DNA of 8,577 nucleotides from Mariprofundaceae bacterium (GTDB taxonomy: Bacteria; Pseudomonadota; Zetaproteobacteria; Mariprofundales; Mariprofundaceae), in the NCBI GenBank assembly GCA_015488125.1, contig WFOJ01000129.1, positions 1 through 8,577 on the forward strand. The letters are read 5' to 3'. Under the pieces are notes generated by a model, which saw only the letters and a program-made list of their open reading frames with translations, ran no database searches and had not been told where the DNA came from. Made by a program: the position numbers and the translations under genes. Positions 1-5,865 of this stretch are shown in pieces. The first letter of the stretch is position 1, and every line of letters starts with the position of its first letter.

Positions 1-331
1 CAGCCCAGCGCAATTCTTCCGGTGATTTGCCCGGCCCGGTGTAAATCAGTTCATCGGCGGTAAAACCGGCAGCCACTGCCCGCTCTGCCTCGCCGATACT
101 GGCAATTTCAATCCCCGCTGCGCCAGCTTGCCGCGCTGTTTGTAAAAATGCCGGATGAGGATTGGCTTTCATGGCATAATAAACCTGCACACCTTCCGGC
201 ATGATGTTACACAGGTGGCGGATTTTTTCAGCCATGGGCGTGGTGTCGTAGAGATAGGCGTTAAAGGTTGATTGAGGTGCACGGCGCTTGTGCTGGCGGA
301 TATACGCTTCAATATGGGCCGGGATGATCAT
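1..331 (-). CDS. Fold-III PLP-dependent decarboxylase (ornithine/diaminopimelate decarboxylase-like), N-terminal part
   Basis: Only the first 110 residues are inside the window; the gene continues past the left edge, and family members are usually about 400 residues. The motif YYAMKANP at residues 51-58 is the signature around the lysine (K55) that forms the Schiff base with pyridoxal phosphate in alanine-racemase-fold decarboxylases. The following GIEIASIGEAERAVAAGF (73-90) and IYTGPGKSPEEL (96-107) are the next strands and helices of the TIM barrel. Family members decarboxylate basic amino acids or related compounds (lysine, ornithine, diaminopimelate, carboxynorspermidine, siderophore precursors). 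The substrate-specificity residues are C-terminal and not visible, so the substrate cannot be named. The ATG at 331 overlaps the stop of the upstream microprotein as ATGA, which supports this start and implies translational coupling with the rnf operon. The family is secure; the role is open. Confidence 0.9.
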   Translation of the reverse strand, partial: MIIPAHIEAYIRQHKRRAPQSTFNAYLYDTTPMAEKIRHLCNIMPEGVQVYYAMKANPHPAFLQTARQAGAAGIEIASIGEAERAVAAGFTADELIYTGPGKSPEELRWA

Positions 332-495
332 GATTCCGCCTCTTGCTCTGCCTGTTGCCGGGCTTCGCGTTGCTTGCGCGCTGCTTCTTCACGCAGCCGG
401 TTTTTCTCCAGGCGCATGCGTTTGGTGGCTACAAAACCTGCCCACCAGGCAAAAATCATAAACGGTGCCATAAACAGCAGCAGTTTCCAATCCAT
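328..495 (-). CDS. Small single-pass membrane protein, 55 residues, function unknown
   Basis: The ATG at 495-493 shares a base with the rnfE stop codon (TGATG). The stop overlaps the ATG of the downstream decarboxylase (ATGA). The product starts MDWKLLLFMAPFMIFAWWAGFV, a single hydrophobic segment at about residues 4-22, followed by a highly charged tail (about 23-55) rich in Arg, Lys, Glu and Gln with helical, coiled-coil-like character. Topology by the positive-inside rule would be N-out with a cytoplasmic tail. The layout resembles small accessory proteins of membrane redox systems such as CcmD, but I see no specific homology and give no family. Its place, locked between rnfE and the decarboxylase by overlapping codons, is the best evidence that it is real and made together with the Rnf complex. 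It could be a small Rnf accessory subunit or a membrane anchor for the next protein; both are inferences. Confidence 0.75.
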   Translation of the reverse strand: MDWKLLLFMAPFMIFAWWAGFVATKRMRLEKNRLREEAARKQREARQQAEQEAES

Positions 496-1169
496 CAGCC
501 AGCCTCCACAGCGGGGATTTGCGCCTGTTGGGCGGCGCGTTCCGCCTGTTGCTTGCGATAATTCTCCAGTCGTTGATTGATGATGTTAATGGCTGCAAGA
601 ATCAAGCCGAGGGAAATAAAAGCCCCCGGTGGCAAAATAAACATCAGCACATCCGGGTAGTCGTTTCCCAGCAACGGGTAACCCAGCAATTCACCGCGAC
701 CAAAAAGCTCGCGCACGCCGCCGAGCAACAGCAGGGCAAAGGTAAAGCCCGAGCCGACAGCCAGCGCATCCAGTAGCGAATCACCGGCGCTGTTTTTGCT
801 GGCAAAGGCTTCAGCGCGGCCAAGAATAGCGCAGTTGACCACAATCAGCGGGATGAACAGGCCAAGCACCAGATACATATCGTGCAGCCAGGCATTCATG
901 GCCATATCAACCAGCGTCACAAAGGCCGCAATAATGGTGATATAGGCGGGAATACGCACAGCAGCAGGAATCATCGAGCGCACCAGCGAGACCACCAGGT
1001 TGGAGCAGATCAGCACCAGCAGCGTCGCTGCGCCCATCCAGAAGGCGTTTTCCACCGATGTGGTGACCCCGAGCAGCGGGCACATGCCCAGTAACTGAGT
1101 GAAAATCACATTATTGTTCCAAAAACCATCGGCAAGAATGTGCCGGGATGCGGATTCACGCTCAGCCAT
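495..1169 (-). CDS. rnfE: Rnf electron transport complex subunit E
   Basis: This 224-residue polytopic inner-membrane protein is a paralogue of RnfA and equivalent to NqrD of the Na+-NQR. The stretch NNNVIFTQLLGMCPLLGVT (18-36) and the inverted half-motif IPLIVVNCAILGRAEAFASKN (106-126) are the RnfA/E hallmarks. C30 and C113 sit at the positions that, in Rnf/NQR structures, join the two RnfA cysteines to hold a [2Fe-2S] cluster in the membrane between RnfA and RnfE. The conserved segment GVRELFGRG (151-159) is present, and about six membrane helices can be read. The ATG at 1169 has a good Shine-Dalgarno, AAAGGAG (complement of 1176-1182), 6 bases upstream inside the end of rnfG; the genes overlap by 8 bases. 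The charged C-terminal tail (about 200-224, Glu/Gln/Arg/Ala) is likely cytoplasmic. Length is normal for the family. Confidence 0.97.
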   Translation of the reverse strand: MAERESASRHILADGFWNNNVIFTQLLGMCPLLGVTTSVENAFWMGAATLLVLICSNLVVSLVRSMIPAAVRIPAYITIIAAFVTLVDMAMNAWLHDMYLVLGLFIPLIVVNCAILGRAEAFASKNSAGDSLLDALAVGSGFTFALLLLGGVRELFGRGELLGYPLLGNDYPDVLMFILPPGAFISLGLILAAINIINQRLENYRKQQAERAAQQAQIPAVEAG

Positions 1170-1758
1170 GGTGTTCTCCTTTCAGCGCCTGCATCAGCTG
1201 CGCATGGCGCCGGGCAAAATGTTGCAGCGAGGCATGCACTGTTTTGACCACAGCCCGGGGCGAAATGGTCGCGCCGGTGAACTGGTCGAAATCACCGCCG
1301 TCTTTTTTCACTGCCCAGCGCCGGGATTCCAGTCGCTGGCCGACAAAACTCGCCAGCCACGCCTTGTTACGCACAATGCCATCGCCCAGCCCGGGGGTTT
1401 CCCGGTGATCCGTGATACGAATGCCGATAATGCTGCCTGTTGGCCGTACACCAATCAACAAATGAATCGAACCGCTGTAGCCATCTGGCGCCACCGCCTC
1501 CCAGGCCAGGGCGGTTACCTTGCCCTGGGCATCGCGGGCAATAAAATAATGGATGCCATCATCATCCACGGTGTCTGTCAGCGGATCATTGGCATGGGCA
1601 GGCAAGACCTGCATCAGGCTTTGCATCATCGCCTGTCGTTGTGCCTCGGCGATGGGCTGACGCGTCAGTTGCGCGGTGATGCCAAGCAGCAGCGCGGCAA
1701 GCACGGCGACGATCAGCAAGGTCAGAACCATGCGGCGTTGTTCTGCATCAAACATCAT
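1162..1758 (-). CDS. rnfG: Rnf electron transport complex subunit G (covalent FMN flavoprotein)
   Basis: This 198-residue protein has one N-terminal membrane anchor (about 10-29) and a periplasmic FMN-binding domain, matching NqrC in NQR. ETPGLGDGI (120-128) and FTGATISPRAV (160-170) are the family signatures. T164, the last residue of TGAT, is the expected attachment site for FMN, joined by the flavin transferase ApbE through a phosphoester bond. Electrons pass through this FMN between the RnfA/E cluster and RnfD. Two ATG codons lie side by side (1758 and 1755). The first overlaps the rnfD stop as ATGA and is preferred for coupling; the second would only shorten the protein by one residue. 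No strong Shine-Dalgarno is visible, which fits translation by coupling. No flavin transferase gene is in the window. Confidence 0.97.
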   Translation of the reverse strand: MMFDAEQRRMVLTLLIVAVLAALLLGITAQLTRQPIAEAQRQAMMQSLMQVLPAHANDPLTDTVDDDGIHYFIARDAQGKVTALAWEAVAPDGYSGSIHLLIGVRPTGSIIGIRITDHRETPGLGDGIVRNKAWLASFVGQRLESRRWAVKKDGGDFDQFTGATISPRAVVKTVHASLQHFARRHAQLMQALKGEHHG

Positions 1759-2810
1759 GGCCGACGCTCATAGCCATACACACGCGGACGGCAATAATGA
1801 TCAATCAACGGCACGGTACAGTTCATCAGCAAGACAGCAAACATGGCACCCTCGGGATAACCGCCCCACTGGCGAATTACCCAGGTAATCAGGCCGCAGC
1901 CTGCGCCAAACACGATTTGGCCGCGCGCTGTGACAGGCGAGGACACCGGATCAGTAGCCATGTAAAAGGCGCACAGCATCAGGCCACCTGCCAGCAGATG
2001 AAACAATGGCGGCGCATAGTGTGCCGGTGCCAGGGCATTGCTCAGTGAGGCCAGCAAGGCCACAGTCAGCAGGTAACTGAGCGGAATATGCCAGCGAATC
2101 ACGCCACGGGCAATCAGATAAATGCCGCCGAGCAGCAGCGCCAGAGCGCTGGTCTCCCCCAGTGAGCCACCCTCGCTGCCGATGAAAGCATCAATATAGC
2201 TGTAGTGGTGCGTCGCCAGTGAATCAGGGATGCTGATGCCTTGCAGGGCATCTGTTTTGGTATAGCCCAGCGGTGTCGCTGCGGTGATGCCGTCCAGACT
2301 CAGGCCAGGTGGCAATGTGCCGGCGAAGAAAAAGTGCAGGGTTTGCGCAGCGTTGTAAACATCCAGCCCGCCGCTGCCTGTTGCCGGAATCAGCCAACTG
2401 GTCATGGCCAGCGGGAAGGAAATCAGTAGCACCACGCGCGCCGACAAAGCCGGGTTAAAGGGATTATAACCAAGCCCGCCATACACTTGCTTGCCTAGTA
2501 AAATAGCGAACAGGGCACCAAAGACCGTCATCCACCACGGTACGGCAGCGGGCAATACCAGTGCCAGTAACAAGCCTGTTAAAGCGGCTGAACCATCATG
2601 CAGACGTGAAGGCCGCCGCATCAGACGCAGCGCTGCCCATTCTCCCAGCATGCAAACGCTGATGCAGGTGAGAATCTGCCACACGGCCAGCCAGCCATAG
2701 AGCCATACAGCGCAGGCTGTTGCTGGCATCAGCGCCAGTATCACCGCCAGCATATTGGCACGGATACTGTCGCCGCCATGATGATGGGGCGGACTTAGGT
2801 GAATCATCAT
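1755..2810 (-). CDS. rnfD: Rnf electron transport complex subunit D (membrane FMN subunit)
   Basis: This 351-residue integral membrane protein is related to NqrB and has the family's usual length of about 350. KQVYGGLGYNPFNPAL (107-122) and the C-terminal RQWGGYPEGAMFAVLLMNCTVPLIDHYCRPRVYG (313-346) are diagnostic. DGITAATPL (173-181) contains the threonine (T179) expected to carry covalent FMN. The residue before AT varies in RnfD (E. coli has SQATPL from memory), so TAAT is not a defect. Around ten membrane helices can be read. RnfD forms the membrane core thought to couple electron flow to Na+ or H+ movement. The first of two tandem ATGs overlaps the rnfC stop (ATGA) and has AGGAG 8 bases upstream, so it is the likely start. 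The His/Pro-rich N-terminus (LSPPHHHGG) faces the cytoplasm. Confidence 0.97.
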   Translation of the reverse strand: MMIHLSPPHHHGGDSIRANMLAVILALMPATACAVWLYGWLAVWQILTCISVCMLGEWAALRLMRRPSRLHDGSAALTGLLLALVLPAAVPWWMTVFGALFAILLGKQVYGGLGYNPFNPALSARVVLLISFPLAMTSWLIPATGSGGLDVYNAAQTLHFFFAGTLPPGLSLDGITAATPLGYTKTDALQGISIPDSLATHHYSYIDAFIGSEGGSLGETSALALLLGGIYLIARGVIRWHIPLSYLLTVALLASLSNALAPAHYAPPLFHLLAGGLMLCAFYMATDPVSSPVTARGQIVFGAGCGLITWVIRQWGGYPEGAMFAVLLMNCTVPLIDHYCRPRVYGYERRP

Positions 2811-4339
2811 GCCGGTGGCTCCTGCTGCTTGTCCGCTGTTCTTGTGGCCACCTTGCTGCGCGCTCTGGCCTTTTGGCGGCGTGCTGCCTTTGCTGCTTTT
2901 TCCTGTTCAAGGCGAGCCATGCGCTGCTCAGAGCGCTGACGCGAGGCCTCGGCAAAGGCGCGTTCCTGCCGCAGTTGTGCCAGTTGCCCCTTGCCGTAAC
3001 GGAAGTAATGCACCAGTGGAATATGCGAGGGACATACATAGCTGCAACAGCCACATTCAATGCAATCAAATAGCTGATAGCCTTCGGCCTGCTCAAATTG
3101 CTGATCGCGGATCAGATCAGCCATCAGGTTAGGTACCAGCCGAATGGGGCAGGCATCCCCACAATGACCGCAGCGAATACAGGGTTCTTCCGGCTGATGT
3201 TCGGCATACAGCGTATCATCGGGAATCAGCAACAGGCCGGTAGTTGATTTGACGACCGGCGCTTCGGGGTGTTTAAGGCGTTCGCCCATCATCGGGCCGC
3301 CATGAATAATTTGCATGCCATCAAGTTGATCCAGACCGCAATGCGCCAGCACATAACGTATGGGTGTGCCCAGTCGCACGCGAAGGTTCGCCGGTGCAGG
3401 CATGCCCTGGCCGCTGACTGTCACTACGCGTTCCGTCAACGGTTCAGCGGCGGTAATAGCCCGGTAGATAGCCAGTGTGGAACTGATATTCTGACACAGC
3501 ACGCCAACATGCAGTGGCAGCTTGCCCGCTGGCACTTCTTTGCCGGTGATGGCTTGAATGAGCTGTTTTTCACTGCCCTGCGGATAACGTGTGGGCAACA
3601 CCTCAAGGCGTACTGAAGTAGAGGCGATATGTTCGCATTCGCATTGCCAGCTATGAATGGCGTCCTGCATGGCAGCAATGGCTTCCGGCTTGTTATCTTC
3701 GATGGCAATCACGCCATGATCAGCCCCGGTCATATGCATTAAAATGGCCAGACCATGCACGATATCATCGCTGCGCTCGGTCATCAGGCGCTGATCATGG
3801 GTCAGCCATGGCTCACACTCAATGCCGTTGAGGATCACGGTGTTCACTGGATGACGCTGATCACGAAGCAGTTTGATAAACGTCGGGAAACCGGCACCGC
3901 CAAGGCCGGTGATGCCCGCTGCGCGTATGCGTTCGCGTAACTGGGCCGGGTCGCGTTGCAGCCAGTTGGTCATCATCACACCCAGCGGTTGGCGACGGTC
4001 TTCGCCATCTGCTTCAATGAAAATGCACAACATGCCAAGCCCCGAAGGATGCGGCACAGGGTGTTCTTCAATACGCACCACCGTACCCGACGTTCCTGCA
4101 TGTACAGGCGCGGAAACATAGCCCTGCGACCTGGCAATGTTCTGGCCGCGTAATACATGGTCACCAACGGCTACCAGCGGCTTGCAGGTTTCGCCGATGT
4201 GTTGTTTCAGCGGGTGAATCAGCACTTCCGGCAAGGGACAATCCGTGATGGGCACCTGAGCGCCATCCTTGTGCATGTCCAGTACCACGCCGCCATCAAA
4301 CGGTTTTCGGCCCCAGATATGTTCAAGCAGCCTGCGCAT
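2807..4339 (-). CDS. rnfC: Rnf electron transport complex subunit C (NADH-binding FeS protein)
   Basis: This 510-residue peripheral subunit faces the cytoplasm and oxidises or reduces NAD(H). GLGGAGFPT (145-153) and the nearby LNGIECEPWLTHD (170-182) form the nucleotide/FMN site shared with complex I NuoF. GGPMMG (347-352) lies in the soluble ligand-binding region. Two ferredoxin-type [4Fe-4S] motifs follow: C387-C390-C393-C397 and C426-C429-C432-C436, each ending in CP. After about residue 450 the chain becomes a basic, Glu/Arg/Lys/Ala-rich helical tail to residue 510. That tail is shorter than the long repeated tail of the enterobacterial protein (about 740 residues in E. coli from memory), and many Rnf complexes have short ones. 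The gene overlaps rnfB by 17 bases and has CGGAG just upstream of its ATG. All catalytic motifs look intact. Confidence 0.97.
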   Translation of the reverse strand: MRRLLEHIWGRKPFDGGVVLDMHKDGAQVPITDCPLPEVLIHPLKQHIGETCKPLVAVGDHVLRGQNIARSQGYVSAPVHAGTSGTVVRIEEHPVPHPSGLGMLCIFIEADGEDRRQPLGVMMTNWLQRDPAQLRERIRAAGITGLGGAGFPTFIKLLRDQRHPVNTVILNGIECEPWLTHDQRLMTERSDDIVHGLAILMHMTGADHGVIAIEDNKPEAIAAMQDAIHSWQCECEHIASTSVRLEVLPTRYPQGSEKQLIQAITGKEVPAGKLPLHVGVLCQNISSTLAIYRAITAAEPLTERVVTVSGQGMPAPANLRVRLGTPIRYVLAHCGLDQLDGMQIIHGGPMMGERLKHPEAPVVKSTTGLLLIPDDTLYAEHQPEEPCIRCGHCGDACPIRLVPNLMADLIRDQQFEQAEGYQLFDCIECGCCSYVCPSHIPLVHYFRYGKGQLAQLRQERAFAEASRQRSEQRMARLEQEKAAKAARRQKARARSKVATRTADKQQEPPA

Positions 4340-4907
4340 GTTGGCTCCGTCGTTTCAGGCCGGTGCGGGCACGTTCAGTATCCGGCAATGGCCACGACCA
4401 GTGTTCGAGTAACTCCGGTTTGATCAGCATATCAATGCAATCCACAGGGCATGGCTCCAGGCAAAGATTACATCCCGTACAATGATCAGCAATCACCGTA
4501 TGATAATGTTTGGGCGCGCCAATAATGGCATCCACAGGGCAGGCTTTGATGCATAAGGTGCAGCCAATGCATTCATCTTCACGAATAAATGCCACCATGG
4601 GTTCAGCAGCAGCTTCTTCTACGGCCTTGGGCTCTACCCCCATCAAATCAGCAATTGCCCGCATGGTGCGTTCGCCACCAGGCACACAGTGGTTAACATC
4701 AGCACTGCCATCAGCCACAGCATTGGCATAAGGTGTGCAGCCAGGATAACCGCACTGTCCGCACTGCGTTTGCGGCAGCAAATGGTCAATCTGTTCCGCT
4801 ACGGGATTACCCTCAACATGAAAAACACGTGTGGCAATGGCCAGTGCCACACCGGCCAGCAAGGCCATGCCGCCAAGGGCAAGCACCGCAAAAACTAATG
4901 AATTCAT
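4323..4907 (-). CDS. rnfB: Rnf electron transport complex subunit B (polyferredoxin)
   Basis: This 194-residue subunit has one N-terminal membrane anchor (about 4-26) and a cytoplasmic chain of FeS clusters that exchanges electrons with ferredoxin or an equivalent partner. The proximal Fes domain has C49-C52-C57-C74 (CGQCGYPGC followed by HCVPGG). Two ferredoxin motifs follow at C113-C116-C119-C123 and C143-C146-C149-C153, so three [4Fe-4S] clusters are expected, the usual gammaproteobacterial number. The Pro-Leu-Pro and basic C-terminus (about 171-194) is variable in the family. It starts 25 bases after the rnfA stop with only a weak purine-rich Shine-Dalgarno (GAAAGAAA), and it is the only Rnf gene here that does not overlap its upstream neighbour. 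Confidence 0.97.
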   Translation of the reverse strand: MNSLVFAVLALGGMALLAGVALAIATRVFHVEGNPVAEQIDHLLPQTQCGQCGYPGCTPYANAVADGSADVNHCVPGGERTMRAIADLMGVEPKAVEEAAAEPMVAFIREDECIGCTLCIKACPVDAIIGAPKHYHTVIADHCTGCNLCLEPCPVDCIDMLIKPELLEHWSWPLPDTERARTGLKRRSQHAQAA

Positions 4908-4932
4908 CGCTGGTTTCTTTCAGATGACAGGA

Positions 4933-5514
4933 TCAGACTTTAACGAGGCCGGAAAAACCGAGGAAAGCCAGCGACATCATGCCCGCCGTGATCAGCGTAA
5001 TGGGCGAGCCTTTGAAGGCAGCAGGCACGGGGGCAGCAGCCAGGCGCTCACGCAAGCCGGAAAACAGCACCAGTACCAGCGCAAAGCCAAGCGCCGCGCC
5101 AAAGCCGTACAGTGCCGAACTGAAAAAACTGAAATCCTGTTGCACATTAAGTAAGGCCACGCCAAGCACCGCGCAGTTGGTAGTGATCAACGGCAAATAA
5201 ATGCCCAGACCCTGGTACAGCACCGGACTGCTTTTATGGATCACCATTTCCACGAACTGCACCAGCGCCGCAATGATCAGGATAAAAAAAATGGTTTGCA
5301 AATATTCCAGATGCAACGGCACGAGCACGAATTGCTGCACCAGCCAGGAAGCGCAGGCAGCCAGCGTCATCACAAACATCACCGCGAACGACATGCCAAT
5401 AGCTGTTTCCGTTTTGCCGGAAACGCCAAGAAAGGGACAGATCCCCAGGAACTTGCTCAACACGTAATTGTTGACCAGTACTGCAGACACCAGAATCAGC
5501 GCAAATTCAGTCAT
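4933..5514 (-). CDS. rnfA: Rnf electron transport complex subunit A
   Basis: This 193-residue polytopic inner-membrane protein is the partner of RnfE and equivalent to NqrE. VNNYVLSKFLGICPFLGVS (14-32) and IYLPLITTNCAVLGVAL (105-121) are the family's two inverted signature helices; C26 and C114 are the expected ligands of the intramembrane [2Fe-2S] cluster shared with RnfE. FSGLRERL (151-158) is also conserved. It is the first gene of the operon. The region before its ATG lacks a convincing Shine-Dalgarno (GCATGCGGGC precedes the start), and the edge of a 166-bp inverted-repeat element lies only 9 bases away, so the native leader may have been displaced. The start itself is well supported, because MTEFALILVSAVLVNNYVLSKFLG aligns with the usual family N-terminus. 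Confidence 0.97.
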   Translation of the reverse strand: MTEFALILVSAVLVNNYVLSKFLGICPFLGVSGKTETAIGMSFAVMFVMTLAACASWLVQQFVLVPLHLEYLQTIFFILIIAALVQFVEMVIHKSSPVLYQGLGIYLPLITTNCAVLGVALLNVQQDFSFFSSALYGFGAALGFALVLVLFSGLRERLAAAPVPAAFKGSPITLITAGMMSLAFLGFSGLVKV

Positions 5515-5523
5515 GCCCGCATG

Positions 5524-5689
5524 CTAGGAGTTTGTCGAACTTTGGCAATCGTCACGAAAAATGGCGGATTGAGGCAAATAGACGACCTGTTGGCGGCAGA
5601 TAGCAGCGCTATTTAACAAAGACAGGGCGAAGATTTGACCAATATCCGGTTATTGGCAGTAGATTTGCCAAAGTTCGATAGACTCCTGG
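5524..5689. mobile_element. MITE-like element with about 25-bp terminal inverted repeats
   Basis: The left end (5524-5550) begins CTAGGAGTTTGTCGAACTTT and the right end (5662-5689), read on the complement, begins CCAGGAGTCTATCGAACTTT. Both continue GGCAA and then TC or ATC. Over the first 25 positions 22 agree, and the three differences all give G-T pairs when the plus strand folds on itself. The 110-base interior has no gene but contains a hairpin CCAATA/TATTGG (5639-5644 and 5651-5656). If the repeats proper start at GAGT, the flanking CTAG (5524-5527) and CTGG (5686-5689) would be a 4-bp target duplication with one mismatch. This is the shape of a small non-autonomous transposon, but I cannot name the parent family. 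A large regulatory hairpin is the alternative reading. Confidence 0.6.
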
Positions 5690-5795
5690 GTTGTGTTAAT
5701 ATATCAATCCATCCCATTGCCAGGCGGGTTTTGTTTTTTCGTGGCAATAGAGCCTGCACGGCGACCAGGTATTGGTAGTCCATCTCTTGCTGTTA

Positions 5796-5825
5796 TTGAT
5801 TGATATGGTGCTGACAATGGATAAA
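5796..5825 (+). promoter_or_regulatory. Candidate sigma-70 promoter of the kinase-HDOD gene
   Basis: TTGATT (5796-5801) and GATAAA (5820-5825) are separated by 18 bases, and each matches 4 of 6 consensus positions. Transcription would start near 5832 and give a short leader of about 34 bases ahead of the TTG start. A weaker alternative -10, TAATAT at 5697-5702, lies just outside the inverted-repeat element but lacks a good -35. Confidence 0.3.
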
Positions 5826-5851
5826 AGCGAAAAAGCGTGATGATGCGAGTC

Positions 5852-5857
5852 AAGGAG
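5852..5857 (+). promoter_or_regulatory. Shine-Dalgarno that sets a TTG start
   Basis: AAGGAG lies 8 bases before the TTG at 5866, ideal spacing. The first in-frame ATG (5902) has no comparable purine-rich site in front of it, so the TTG start is preferred. That adds 12 residues ahead of the zinc ribbon. Confidence 0.75.
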
Positions 5858-5865
5858 AAGAATTC

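Larger units (their letters stand above)
5515..5865. other. Divergent intergenic region between rnfA and the kinase gene
   Basis: This 351-base stretch has no credible gene. From left to right it holds the 166-bp inverted-repeat element (5524-5689), an AT-rich patch around TTAATATATCAA (5696-5707) that could serve as a -10 region in either direction, a 7-base inverted repeat ATTGCCA/TGGCAAT (5716-5722 and 5742-5748) flanking a GCGGGTTTTGTTTTTT tract, a candidate promoter for the kinase gene (5796-5825) and its Shine-Dalgarno (5852-5857). The rnf operon promoter must be here or inside the element; I could not settle on one with good -35 and -10 boxes. Confidence 0.7.

Noticed and set aside
171..181. 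The RnfD-type FMN motif TAATPL (RnfD residues 176-181, gene at 1755-2810) looked like a changed SGAT motif
   Set aside because: RnfD proteins tolerate variation before the AT; the E. coli protein, as I recall it, reads SQATPL. The attachment threonine and following PL are intact. The coordinates given here are RnfD residue-scale numbers, not bases.
1099..1773. A 224-codon plus-strand open frame opposite rnfG
   Set aside because: It is the antisense shadow of rnfG, rich in His, Arg and Gln with no recognisable domain.
2596..3096. A 166-codon minus-strand frame overlapping rnfC and rnfD
   Set aside because: It is out of frame with two firmly identified genes and rich in Arg and Ser, as expected of a shadow.
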